From NCBI GenBank assembly GCA_910584735.1, contig CAJUBM010000004.1, forward strand, positions 1 to 41,375: 41,375 bases of DNA, in the 5' to 3' direction. The notes below the pieces were generated by a model that searched no databases, was not told where the DNA came from, and saw nothing but the letters and a program-made list of their open reading frames with translations. Below are positions 1 through 7,767 of the stretch, piece by piece (the stretch's first letter is position 1; each line of letters begins with the position of its first letter). Both the position numbers and the translations under genes were made by a program. The DNA comes from an uncultured Muribaculaceae bacterium. GTDB taxonomy: Bacteria; Bacteroidota; Bacteroidia; Bacteroidales; Muribaculaceae.

Positions 1-231
1 CTTTATTTGATGATTTCTAAACTAACGCGATTTTATCGCACCAGTAGTATTATAAGAATAACAAATAAAAGTAAGAAAATGCCATATAAAATCGTTAATA
101 TCACCGTATAGAGGTGTGTGCCGGGTATATGTTAAGATATGCGGTAGGGCGATTCCGGCCACCCCCCTATTTTCATGAAAGAATAAAAAGTTGTAACTTG
201 CGACCTGTTTTCAAAACGGACGATTATTGAT

Positions 232-843
232 ATGGAATATAAAGATTACGGAAAAAATATAAAGGCCGACATAGCGGCCAATGATCCCGGTGCGGATGTG
301 TACGAGAAAATCGGTGATTCTCAGGAGCCGTTTGAACAGCAAGGTGGGCGACATGTAGTGCCGCAGCAGAAACCTCGTGGACGGGTGGCGGTGATGGTGT
401 GTGCCGTAGTGGCAGTTGTGTTGCTTGCCGGGACATCTATATGGTATTTTGTGCTTCGGGATAAATCTGAACCCGGATGGACCGATGAAAACTTTGCGGC
501 AATGGAATCGGCGGCCGAGCGTATGGAGCCGGAATATGCCGATGATGTGGCTACGTCGCAGGTCTCACAGATGCAGCCCCAGGCTGATGAGCCTTACGAT
601 TATACCGCCATGGTTTGCTATAGGCGTCTTACTCCTCTGGATTTGAAAGGATGTCCCAAAGCAGAACTGCGCATTATGCTCAACACCATATATGCCCGTC
701 ACGGCTATGTTTTCGAGGATAGCGATTTGAAATCATATTTTTCGCGGTACAGATGGTATTCCCCGCGAACGAACCGGCTCCCCGACAAGGAACTGTCGCC
801 GATGGAACGCGACAATGTAGCTTTGATAAAGTCTCAAAACTAA
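232..843 (+). CDS. Single-pass membrane protein with C-terminal YARHG domain
   Basis: A 203-aa protein with a hydrophilic N-terminus, one membrane segment at about residues 50-72 (hydrophobic AVMVCAVVAVVLLAG) and an outward-facing C-terminal part. Residues about 125-203 match the YARHG domain: the signature IYARHGYVF lies near residue 153 and is followed by FSRYRWYSPR and a final helix. YARHG domains occur outside the membrane in many bacteria and are thought to act at the cell wall or envelope; no reaction is known. There is no signal peptide or lipobox, so the protein is probably inserted by its internal helix. It stands alone and converges on the thioredoxin-like gene across a strong hairpin. 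Function beyond envelope location is unknown. Confidence 0.85.
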   Translation: MEYKDYGKNIKADIAANDPGADVYEKIGDSQEPFEQQGGRHVVPQQKPRGRVAVMVCAVVAVVLLAGTSIWYFVLRDKSEPGWTDENFAAMESAAERMEPEYADDVATSQVSQMQPQADEPYDYTAMVCYRRLTPLDLKGCPKAELRIMLNTIYARHGYVFEDSDLKSYFSRYRWYSPRTNRLPDKELSPMERDNVALIKSQN

Positions 844-890
844 GTCTCTATCTTCCACGCCGCGCCGGGGCAAGACTTTCCGGTCGGATG

Positions 891-939
891 AACAAAGAAT
901 CAGTGTCAAAAACAAGGTTTTTGACACTGATTCTTTGTT
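891..939. terminator. Perfect 23-bp hairpin, bidirectional terminator
   Basis: Two perfectly complementary 23-nt arms (891-913 and 917-939) are separated by only three bases. The hairpin sits between convergent genes ending at 843 (+) and 980 (-), where a two-way terminator is expected. Its inner half is GTGTCAAAAA/TTTTTGACAC, the same core seen in the hairpins at 19149-19182 and 31216-31248. Confidence 0.75.
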
Positions 940-979
940 TGATAGCTCTAATTTAAAAGATTTATCATCAGGCATCAAG

Positions 980-1477
980 TCAGCCGATGGCTTGGAGCAA
1001 CTGCTCTTCGGTGGGATCGGCACATGTGATGCGGCCTTGCTCGTCGATAATGAAGGTGCGGAGTCCGTTGTCTAATTGGAACGCTTCGCGAATCGCGGCG
1101 GCCTCGTCGGGATTTCCGACATGGAATTGTGAGCATGAGTCAAGGTTGTCTACTTTTACTATTTCCCTCATCAGCCGTTCTGAACGGTCGAAATTGACTG
1201 ACAACACTTCGAAGTCCTCGTGGCGAGAGCCGGCTTTCCGGGCCAGCGCTGTGATTTTTGTCTGGTCTATGCGCGACTGTGCGTCGGCAGCGGACCAAAA
1301 CGAAAGGATCACTCTCTTTCCCCGCAATCCCTGAAGGGATGCCACGCTGTCGGGGCGCTCCACCACCAAGGTGGGTGCGGTGTGTCCGATTCGCGCGTCA
1401 CGGCCTTTGTCAACAGAGGCCGAGAGGGAGATCAACATGAGGGCGAAGCTCACAATGAGTAACATTGTTTTCTTCAT
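980..1477 (-). CDS. Exported thioredoxin-fold protein lacking the CxxC motif
   Basis: A 165-aa protein counted from the Met at 1477, where a signal peptide begins (MKKTMLLIVSFALMLISLSA); an upstream in-frame start at 1567 would give a non-signal extension and is disfavoured. The mature part has the TlpA/AhpC-like thioredoxin order: APTLVVE, then LRGKRVILSFWSAADAQSR, then the FEVLSVNFD strand, and FIIDEQGRI near the end. The family usually has FWATWCxPC after the first strand; here it reads FWSAADAQSR, so both redox cysteines are missing and thiol-disulphide chemistry is unlikely. It may act as a binding or scaffold protein in the periplasm. A good Bacteroidetes promoter lies at 1660-1691, which implies a leader of about 175 nt. 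Confidence 0.8.
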   Translation of the reverse strand: MKKTMLLIVSFALMLISLSASVDKGRDARIGHTAPTLVVERPDSVASLQGLRGKRVILSFWSAADAQSRIDQTKITALARKAGSRHEDFEVLSVNFDRSERLMREIVKVDNLDSCSQFHVGNPDEAAAIREAFQLDNGLRTFIIDEQGRITCADPTEEQLLQAIG

Positions 1478-1659
1478 TCTCAAATATTGAAATTCATAAA
1501 TAAGGAATCTAAGAGGTGGTTCCCCTCTGACGGGGCAGACCACACATTTTCGGCCCGGGGGAGACACATGTAGAATGTCCCGCCCGGCGGCCGGATTCCC
1601 TGCCGATTTTCGGCTGCCGCGCTGCCTCTGCAGGCGGCATTACTTGCTCATTTCGGATG

Positions 1660-1691
1660 CAAAGTTACAAAATAAACACCACATAGGCAAA
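1660..1691 (-). promoter_or_regulatory. Bacteroidetes-type promoter for the thioredoxin-like gene
   Basis: On the minus strand TTTG (1691-1688) is followed after exactly 20 bp by TAACTTTG (1667-1660), a full match to the -33 TTTG and -7 TAnnTTTG boxes of Bacteroidetes primary sigma factor promoters. Transcription would start near 1653. The 175-nt GC-rich leader down to the start codon at 1477 holds no recognised riboswitch. Confidence 0.65.
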
Positions 1692-1745
1692 AATGTTGAC
1701 AAGATGAAGCCTGATTATCAAGTTTTTAACATGTATAGATGTGTA

Positions 1746-1783
1746 AAAATCGCCGCCAGATGCTTTCTGGCGGCGTTTTTTTA
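1746..1783. terminator. Rho-independent terminator
   Basis: A GC-rich stem (1752-1760 CGCCGCCAG with 1768-1776 CTGGCGGCG, 7-nt loop) is flanked by an A-run on the left and a T-run of eight on the right, so it works on either strand. It lies just downstream of the minus-strand gene ending at 1813. Confidence 0.85.
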
Positions 1784-1812
1784 CATTGTGTTAAAACTTG
1801 TCAATAGAGGTG

Positions 1813-3099
1813 TCAGAATGCGAGCATCGGACGTGCATGTCCCTCTTCATCGAACCATCCGGCCATCCCTTCGAAAAGCCCTTCCGTGTCGGTGCCGAGG
1901 TTGAAATGGATAGCTGATTCGGTGTCATAGCGGGTGCCTGTACGCAACGATACGGCTGTAGGTTTGGAGGTGACATCATTCATCGTAATTTCATCTTTGT
2001 CGGCTGCCGGGACCAAAGAGAACACGCGCATGAAGTTCTCCATAACCGGTTCGTTGGTATTGGTGGTGAAGTATGTGAAATCGGACGATAGTGTACGTGC
2101 CTCATAGAGGGCTTCGGCGACCTTGCCTCCGCAGAAATTGGCTATGCAGTCCCACACCTGGCCTACGGAGGGCACGAACCATCCGCTGGTATTTGACGGA
2201 GCTTCGACAGGGAAGGCGGTTGTACAATAGTAGAACATCGGCACTTCAACTTTCGGATCGCCATAGTATTTAAGCATCTCTTGTGTGTCAGCACGTCCTG
2301 AGACACGATCGTAGCAGGTCTTCGCAATTTTTGCCACCTTTGTATGCTCTATCTCGGTCAGCATTGCTCCGTACCATACAGTCTCGGGGTAGGCCTCATA
2401 GTTTTTCTTCTTGGGATCTGTGGCGTTTTTGCAAGCCAGCACATATCCGTGGGTGTAGCCGTCGGCAATATCCTCCTCGGCGATACGCGAGGGATCCACG
2501 CTGCATACTATGCCTATGACCGTCTTACCTGCCAGGGGCGCGGGTTTGTTTTCGGCCCATACGGCGCTTCTTCCTGTGAAATCCATGCTGATGAGACCGC
2601 CGTCGCTCCACGTGCCGTCGCTGTAGAAATAGTCGCCTACCTTAGGTGCGGAGGGGGTGATAGTGCCGGCGGCGAGGGTAGTTACGGAAAGGGTTACCGC
2701 TGTCCCGGAAAGGTTGTATTTGTCTAAAGGAGTCACTGTTACGGAGTAATCTGTAGATGGGGCAAGCCCGGTTACGGCCACGGTCTTCTGTCCTGAGAAT
2801 GTCCCGAAATCTGTGGGGGATGCCGTCCCGGCCTGATATGCGACCTTGTAGGAGGCACATTCGGCCGACGGGGTTACGATTATCTCTACGCAGGTGTCGG
2901 AAACGGAGCCCGACACAACGGCGGCGGTCAGAGATATGTCGCCCACTTTGTCGAAGTTGAGATAGTCAAGGTCGGCGAAGTTGAAGGCATGTGTAGTGCC
3001 GTCTTTGGCGTGTATGATTACGCGGTTGGCGTCTTCAACCTGGGCGAAGGCCGATGCGCAGGTGAGTATGAGTGATGAAAGGAGTAGCAGTTTTTTCAT
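1813..3099 (-). CDS. Secreted protein with FN3-like domain and a C-terminal DUF1566/FISUMP-like domain
   Basis: A 428-aa protein with a signal peptide ending near AFAQ at residue 20. Residues about 23-52 form a short motif (VIIHAKDGTTHAFNFADLDYLNFDK) common at the N-terminus of Bacteroidetes secreted proteins. Residues about 55-143 look like a fibronectin type III domain (ITVTP, YKVAYQAG, VTGLAPSTDYSVTVTPLD). From about 150 the pattern GDYFYSDGTWSDGG, IGIVCSVDP and SGWFVPSVGQVWD resembles the DUF1566/Fib_succ_major-type domain of Bacteroides surface proteins. No T9SS tail is visible. It overlaps the upstream gene by 4 bp (ATGA), so the two are translated as a pair. Exact role unknown; surface binding is likely. 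Confidence 0.8.
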   Translation of the reverse strand: MKKLLLLSSLILTCASAFAQVEDANRVIIHAKDGTTHAFNFADLDYLNFDKVGDISLTAAVVSGSVSDTCVEIIVTPSAECASYKVAYQAGTASPTDFGTFSGQKTVAVTGLAPSTDYSVTVTPLDKYNLSGTAVTLSVTTLAAGTITPSAPKVGDYFYSDGTWSDGGLISMDFTGRSAVWAENKPAPLAGKTVIGIVCSVDPSRIAEEDIADGYTHGYVLACKNATDPKKKNYEAYPETVWYGAMLTEIEHTKVAKIAKTCYDRVSGRADTQEMLKYYGDPKVEVPMFYYCTTAFPVEAPSNTSGWFVPSVGQVWDCIANFCGGKVAEALYEARTLSSDFTYFTTNTNEPVMENFMRVFSLVPAADKDEITMNDVTSKPTAVSLRTGTRYDTESAIHFNLGTDTEGLFEGMAGWFDEEGHARPMLAF

Positions 3100-3584
3100 A
3101 ATTTGATGAATTTGGCGGTGAGTGAGCGTGTTTTTACGATGTATATCCCCGGTGCAAGGGCGGACGCATTTATCTGTGTCCCTCTGTAGTCCGGAACATA
3201 GATGACGCGGGAGCCTGTGATGGTGTAAACTGTCAGCGGGGTGGCGCCGTCAACTTCTATAGAGAAGTAGTCGATTACGGGGTTGGGGGTTACCGTGGCT
3301 TTTTTCCCCTCGGTCACACCCTCTACCGATGAATATAGGCCGTCACTGTCAAATACGATTTTTGAAAGCTGCCCCGGGGTGTACGACACCATGTGGTTGC
3401 AACTTTTCATTACGTTCACTTTGCCGTCGGCAAAAGAGATAGTGCTGATTTCCGCTACTGGAAATACCTCAGGGGTGCCTTCATCGGCAGGAAGAAAGGC
3501 CATCTGTGGCGGTGCGGCCCAGGATAGGGCCGTTGAAGCCACAAACATAAAACCTGCGAAGATTTTTCTAAAGTGCTTCTTCAT
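3096..3584 (-). CDS. Small secreted protein with T9SS type A sorting domain
   Basis: A 162-aa protein with a signal peptide (cleavage near LSWA, residue 23) and a C-terminal T9SS sorting domain over about residues 92-162: VTPNPVIDYFSIEV, then LTVYTITGSRVI, ending LAPGIYIVKTRSLTAKFIKL. Between them sit two copies of the short strand motif ISFADG/IVFDSDG that also opens the next protein. The type IX system exports such proteins across the outer membrane and often attaches them to the surface. It is the first gene of a two-gene unit; its stop overlaps the start of the 428-aa partner by 4 bp. Its small cargo region suggests an anchoring or assembly partner, which is inference. Confidence 0.85.
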   Translation of the reverse strand: MKKHFRKIFAGFMFVASTALSWAAPPQMAFLPADEGTPEVFPVAEISTISFADGKVNVMKSCNHMVSYTPGQLSKIVFDSDGLYSSVEGVTEGKKATVTPNPVIDYFSIEVDGATPLTVYTITGSRVIYVPDYRGTQINASALAPGIYIVKTRSLTAKFIKL

Positions 3585-3612
3585 AAGGTTAAGGATTTTA
3601 GTGTATAAGTAT

Positions 3613-3645
3613 AGTAAGCGGTAGAAAACATTTTTACCGCTTACT
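3613..3645. terminator. Hairpin terminator after the FadL-like gene
   Basis: AGTAAGCGGTA (3613-3623) pairs perfectly with TACCGCTTACT (3635-3645), and the loop can add AAAA/TTTT pairs. It starts 7 bp after the stop of the minus-strand gene ending at 3653 and separates it from the T9SS pair. Confidence 0.7.
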
Positions 3646-3652
3646 TGATGAA

Positions 3653-5302
3653 TCAGAATTTATAGCCTACCGTGAACACTAATTGGGAATTATTGTCGGT
3701 TACCTTGGCCTGCGGGCCGTCATACCAATACCCGTCATAATCTTTGAAGGGGGTAAAGGCGTGGTAGGTAGAGGTGCGGTGTTTATGTACGTAGGCAGCA
3801 TCGATATAGAAACCGCTTATACGGTAGCCGAGGCCGCAGGTTATATACTGTGTGTCGGAGTCGAACGTATAGGCAGGATTAGTGCCGGAGGTATATATTT
3901 CCAGGCTGTTATCGGCAGCCTCGTCCTTTACTGCGGAGGTCTGGTAGGCATATCCGGCGCGTACGCTGAACTGCGGGGTTACGCGGTATTCGCCGCCGAT
4001 ACGGATTGTATTGGTCGACTTGAAATAGGCAGATATGTCATCGTTGAAGTAATCATAGTCGTCGCCGTGGCTGTTCTTGGTCTTCATGGAGTTGAATCCC
4101 TGATATTCATAGTCAACGCTGAGGATTCCGCGACCACCTATCACCCCGGCGATACCGGCCTGGAGTTTCCATGGCGAGTTGAGTTTCCAGTCGTAGGCAG
4201 CCTCATCGGTATATTCCGAGCCTTTCACCCCTGATGAATAACCGAAGTTCGTGTCGCCCTGGTAGTTTGTAGTCACCGACCAATAGGTAGGGGTGTGGAC
4301 GGCAAGACCGATACGCAGTTCGTTCACAGGCTTCAGTATAATACCGAATTTTGCGTTCACGCCCGTGCCTGATATGTGCTTCCAGTTGCCGAGTGAGAAA
4401 TAACCGTTACCCTCTACCACGCCCATATCGGAGTTCGCAGGCACGTTGGCATGGCTTAGATCCTCGGAGTAGTATGCGTTCTGGGTGAAGGACAGGTCGG
4501 TAATGCCAAGTCCGATACCCCAGTAGAACACGTTTGCTACGCTGCCGCCGAAATCAATCGCATATTCATCGATGTAGCCCTCTTCATTTACCTTGAAAGC
4601 TGCCGAACCGGTGGTGGGGGTGATTTGTGGCTGCCCGTTTACGGGGTATTGCCAAAGCCCGTCATAGGAACTTGTCTCATATGGGTCATTGTTTGCGTCA
4701 AGTGCCACGACTGGGGAAATCATACCTGAGTTATAGGCCAGTATGCTTAGCCAGTTAGGAGCGTCTGGTGACCAGTTCTGATAGGGGTTGAATCGGTCGG
4801 AGAACTTAAGGTCGTCCACCGATGTGCCGTCAGTGAGGGTGGTTATGTAATTAGATAAGGAGGTCTGCATAGCCATATTCCCCCCTTGGTAGCTGCGCCG
4901 GAATGAACCTAAACGCGAATATGATGCACCCCACGAGAATGTCGCAGCCGTCGAACCACCTATATTATAGGTTCCAACATAACCGAAGTTATTGACATCG
5001 GCATGTGTCTGGCTTTTCGCATACGGAGCACCTATGGCTGAAGTCTTGGCGTTCATCATGTTTATGTCAAGGGTAAAGCCTATGTCGCTCCCACGGTAAA
5101 CCCCTATACCGGCCGGGTTTTGGTTAAGCGTGGAAAGGTCGCCGCCGAGAGCCGTAAAGGCACCGGCCATGGACATGAATCGCGCTGTGCCGCGAAGTTC
5201 GTTCTGGGAGAGATTGTAGGCATCGATTGCCGACTGGGCTGCCAGCGAGACGGGTAGCAGCGAGGCTGATGCCATAAGCAGGAGTATGCGGTTTGTTTTC
5301 AT
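3653..5302 (-). CDS. OmpP1/FadL-family outer-membrane transport protein
   Basis: A 549-aa protein with a signal peptide ending at SLAAQS (about residue 23). The mature N-terminus has the family hallmark: SQNELRGTARFMSMAGAFTALGGDLSTLNQNPAGIGVYRGSDIGFT, listed here as consecutive parts of one conserved block (residues about 33-77). Long amphipathic beta strands alternate with loops to the end, which closes with the aromatic strand VFTVGYKF typical of outer-membrane barrels. FadL-type proteins pass hydrophobic molecules such as fatty acids or aromatics across the outer membrane; the substrate here cannot be read from sequence. A minus-strand TAAGTTTG at 5314-5321 is too close to the start to be an obvious promoter. 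Hairpins bound the gene on both sides. Confidence 0.88.
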   Translation of the reverse strand: MKTNRILLLMASASLLPVSLAAQSAIDAYNLSQNELRGTARFMSMAGAFTALGGDLSTLNQNPAGIGVYRGSDIGFTLDINMMNAKTSAIGAPYAKSQTHADVNNFGYVGTYNIGGSTAATFSWGASYSRLGSFRRSYQGGNMAMQTSLSNYITTLTDGTSVDDLKFSDRFNPYQNWSPDAPNWLSILAYNSGMISPVVALDANNDPYETSSYDGLWQYPVNGQPQITPTTGSAAFKVNEEGYIDEYAIDFGGSVANVFYWGIGLGITDLSFTQNAYYSEDLSHANVPANSDMGVVEGNGYFSLGNWKHISGTGVNAKFGIILKPVNELRIGLAVHTPTYWSVTTNYQGDTNFGYSSGVKGSEYTDEAAYDWKLNSPWKLQAGIAGVIGGRGILSVDYEYQGFNSMKTKNSHGDDYDYFNDDISAYFKSTNTIRIGGEYRVTPQFSVRAGYAYQTSAVKDEAADNSLEIYTSGTNPAYTFDSDTQYITCGLGYRISGFYIDAAYVHKHRTSTYHAFTPFKDYDGYWYDGPQAKVTDNNSQLVFTVGYKF

Positions 5303-5364
5303 AACATTGTAGACAAACTTAGTTTTTACTCATAAATGAATAGCAGGGAAGTAGGTAAATACTA

Positions 5365-5394
5365 TGCGAGGGAGTTGTGGCACTTGCCCTCGCA
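5365..5394. terminator. Hairpin between the low-complexity and FadL-like genes
   Basis: TGCGAGGG (5365-5372) pairs perfectly with CCCTCGCA (5387-5394), with a further AGT/ACT pair inside the loop. It lies 30 bp past the stop of the minus-strand gene ending at 5426. No long T-run follows, so it is a likely but not certain terminator. Confidence 0.55.
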
Positions 5395-5425
5395 GAGGCC
5401 GCCGATATTCCGTTGATGTGTGGGG

Positions 5426-6697
5426 TTAACGTCCGCGATGGCCGCCACCGCTGCTTCGGCCGCCTCCTGAGAAGCCACCCGAACTGCGTGTGCCGCTGCT
5501 ACGGCTACCGCCGAAGCTGCCGGATGATGAGGATGAACGTCCTCGGTTGTAGCTGCCGGATGAGTTGGAGGGGCGTGAGTTGCTGTTGGAATTATTGTTG
5601 TATGTCGACCCTCGGCGGTTACCTGACTGCGAGGGAACGGCTGTGCCTTGGTTGTTGTAGCCTGCGCGGCCTCGCTGGTATGTGCCGGTGGAAGAACCTG
5701 AGGCGGAGGGACGTCCTATCGGGGTCTGGTAGCCGGGACGCGAAGTTGAGGCTGCCGAGCCGGTGGATGGACGGCGTCCGTTGGAATTTGCTATGCTTCC
5801 ACGGTTGCCGTTGAGGTAGCTGTTGCCACGGTTATAGCCGCTTCCGCTATTTGTAGGCCGGTTGGGGCGTATGGCGCCGGGAGCGTTGTTATAGTAGCGG
5901 GGTGGCGCCCATCCCCAGGAGGGTCCCCAGGCCGGGCTTCCCCATGCCCAGGATGGTCCCCAACCCCACGACCAAGAGGGACCCCAGCCCCATGACCAGG
6001 ACGGCCCCCAGTTCCATGACCACGAAGGACCCCATGCCCATGAATAGTATGGGTTGCACCACGAGTTCCATCCGTAGTTCCAACTGCTGTATGGCCAATA
6101 CCATGACGAATAGTATGGCCAGCCGGAAGCTACCGTCAGGTTTACCGTGGTGCCGTTGGCAGAGCCTGCATTATAGCCTGCGTTATAGCCTTGGTTGTAG
6201 TAGTCCTGCGCTCCTTCAAGGGCGTAATATGGGATTTCGGCGTCTTCAGCATAAGCCTGACGGGCAGATTCCGAATCGTGGAAACGTGCCAGGTTGCGTG
6301 TGTTGGCCATGCCGTCGGCCGACATCTCTTCGAATTGTTCCAGGGTTATGGAGTCGGTCTGTTGGGTGGTTGCGGGGGTTCGGCGGTTATATTCGTCGAC
6401 ATCGCGGGTAGATGTTCCTGCGGGGAGGTATGAGTCGGCCGACTGATAATCACCTACGTTGCTCCAAGGCACGTATGAAGCCCCGTCGTAGTAGTACTGC
6501 GACGGCTGTGCCGTAGACTGGTACTGCTGCTGGCGGGTTGTAGTATTTTTCTGAGTTTCTTTCTTCTCCTTTTTTTGTTTCGAGGGGTCGAAATATATAT
6601 CATCATCGTAATAGCTTTGGGCTATTATGGTTGATGAGCCAAGCATTGCGGCAAATGCCAGCACCAATAGTTTTGAGAACAGGATATTTCTTTTCAT
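5426..6697 (-). CDS. Exported Trp/Gly/Ser-rich low-complexity protein
   Basis: A 423-aa protein counted from the Met at 6697, which has a strong AGGAGAGAAG ribosome site 4 bases upstream and a signal peptide ending near IIAQS (residue 27). After it come YYDDDIYFDPS and a Lys/Gln-rich stretch (about 30-70), an acidic helix region (about 105-170, EQFEEMSADGMANTRN and DAEIPYYALEGAQDYY), then a Trp-rich block of near-identical 8-residue units WGPSWSWG (about 220-265), and a long Asn/Ser/Gly/Arg-rich tail ending RSSGGGHRGR. No catalytic domain is visible. The composition suggests a disordered or adhesive envelope protein; similar unnamed proteins are familiar in Bacteroidales, often annotated only as hypothetical. 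A minus-strand promoter is proposed at 6852-6885. Confidence 0.8.
   Translation of the reverse strand: MKRNILFSKLLVLAFAAMLGSSTIIAQSYYDDDIYFDPSKQKKEKKETQKNTTTRQQQYQSTAQPSQYYYDGASYVPWSNVGDYQSADSYLPAGTSTRDVDEYNRRTPATTQQTDSITLEQFEEMSADGMANTRNLARFHDSESARQAYAEDAEIPYYALEGAQDYYNQGYNAGYNAGSANGTTVNLTVASGWPYYSSWYWPYSSWNYGWNSWCNPYYSWAWGPSWSWNWGPSWSWGWGPSWSWGWGPSWAWGSPAWGPSWGWAPPRYYNNAPGAIRPNRPTNSGSGYNRGNSYLNGNRGSIANSNGRRPSTGSAASTSRPGYQTPIGRPSASGSSTGTYQRGRAGYNNQGTAVPSQSGNRRGSTYNNNSNSNSRPSNSSGSYNRGRSSSSSGSFGGSRSSGTRSSGGFSGGGRSSGGGHRGR
5909..6035 (-). repeat. Coding 24-bp minisatellite (WGPSWSWG units)
   Basis: About five imperfect 24-bp units inside the low-complexity gene encode WGPSWSWN, WGPSWSWG, WGPSWSWG, WGPSWAWG and, after a SPA insertion, WGPSWGWA. 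Because the unit is a multiple of three, gain or loss of copies keeps the frame and changes only the length of the Trp-rich block. Confidence 0.8.
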
Positions 6698-6851
6698 ATT
6701 CTTCTCTCCTAATAATATTAAAGACAGGCGCTTGGGCTTATCTGAAGAGATAACGCCCATGGCGACCGTTAGGTTCTGGATTATATAGTAAAAATCTGAT
6801 GTTTAGACTATCGGAAGTAATAAGCGTTTAAGCCTGTAGTATTATTTTTTA

Positions 6852-6885
6852 CAAAAATACGAATATTCCGGCATATATAGCCAAT
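6852..6885 (-). promoter_or_regulatory. Likely promoter of the low-complexity protein gene
   Basis: On the minus strand TATTTTTG (6859-6852) matches the -7 box, and ATTG (6885-6882), one mismatch from TTTG, lies 22 bp upstream. Transcription would start near 6845 and give a leader of about 150 nt. Confidence 0.45.
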
Positions 6886-6974
6886 ATAGCGGGATAAAAA
6901 ATGCATATGTGGCAAAATGGTGGGCTATTTCTCTCCTGTGGAAGCAAAAAGGAACTGTTTCATTGCGATATTGA

Positions 6975-7010
6975 AACGCGGGTTGCAGACGGCCGTCTGC
7001 AACCCGCGTT
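6975..7010. terminator. 36-bp perfect palindrome between two minus-strand genes
   Basis: Bases 6975-6992 are the exact reverse complement of 6993-7010, with no spacer (centre GGCC). It lies 55 bp after the stop of the HdeD-like gene and upstream of the promoter proposed for the next gene, so a terminator for the HdeD-like gene is the simplest reading. There is no T-run on either side. Confidence 0.6.
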
Positions 7011-7064
7011 ATGTTGTCAGGTGTCGGATTTACCGACTGTGTGAATGGCTTTCATTAGCCGGGT

Positions 7065-7628
7065 TTAGCGTTCTCCTTCGGGTAAGGTAGGCTTCATGTC
7101 GTATGAGGCCATAGCGATGGTGAAGCCCCAGTAGATGAAGGCAAGTGCGGTGAGGAAGCTTACCATCCATTCGTTCTGCCAGTAGTTGGCCTCAAGGAAG
7201 AAGAAACCGATAATCATCAAGAAGATGCCGTTCAGCAGATAGAGCCACCAATAACGGCGCTGGCGCGATGACACCGAGGCGATGATAGATGCGATGCCCC
7301 AGAAGATGAATACGATGGCGAGGAAATAGGGGAACACAATCTCCGAGAGTATGACGCTGCGCACCAGGCAAAATCCGACAAACAGATCGATTACCCCTCC
7401 GGCAATCCACCATCCCCAGCCTCTTGGCCGGTTTATGCCGGCTGAGACGCATAGCTGCACGATACCTACGAGTACCAGCAGCCAGCCGAATATCTGGGAT
7501 GCTATTGCGAATCCTCGTTCAGGATAGAACCAGTAGCAGAAACCTCCGATTACGAAAAGAATCCCTACGACCAGGACAATCCACCAATATTTGGACTGCC
7601 CCCAGAAATTTAAAGATAAGGCTTTCAT
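7065..7628 (-). CDS. HdeD-family (DUF308) integral membrane protein
   Basis: A 187-aa protein of six predicted membrane segments in three pairs: about residues 15-34 (WWIVLVVGILFVIGGF), 42-62, 71-90, 95-117, 128-147 and 151-172. The layout, with repeated WW-I-V-GI and LVGIVQL segments, is that of the DUF308/HdeD family. In E. coli HdeD is linked to acid resistance; in Bacteroidetes its role is not established. It is divergent from mutS2 and followed by a perfect palindrome. Length is normal for the family. Function is assigned at family level only. Confidence 0.85.
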   Translation of the reverse strand: MKALSLNFWGQSKYWWIVLVVGILFVIGGFCYWFYPERGFAIASQIFGWLLVLVGIVQLCVSAGINRPRGWGWWIAGGVIDLFVGFCLVRSVILSEIVFPYFLAIVFIFWGIASIIASVSSRQRRYWWLYLLNGIFLMIIGFFFLEANYWQNEWMVSFLTALAFIYWGFTIAMASYDMKPTLPEGER

Positions 7629-7734
7629 AATATATTTATTTTGTGAAACTTTATTTATCGGTAGTTTTGATACTATAACAAATGCCTTGATGAAATAGTT
7701 GGAGGAGGGTGTTTTTTAATTTGTCGAATCGTAG

Positions 7735-7742
7735 TAATTTTG
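7735..7742 (+). promoter_or_regulatory. Possible -7 box for mutS2
   Basis: TAATTTTG matches TAnnTTTG 26 bp before the TTG start of mutS2. At the -33 spacing only a T-run (7712-7717) is found, not an exact TTTG, so this is a partial match. Confidence 0.35.
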
Positions 7743-7767
7743 CAATCTGAATTTTACCTGTTGAATT

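Noticed and set aside
1478..1653. Riboswitch in the GC-rich leader of the thioredoxin-like gene
   Set aside because: Several short stems can be drawn, but no motif of a known riboswitch class was recognised.
3683..4234. Open frame of 183 codons opposite the FadL-like gene
   Set aside because: Antisense shadow of a conserved beta-barrel gene. Its Gly/Val-rich product has no family features.
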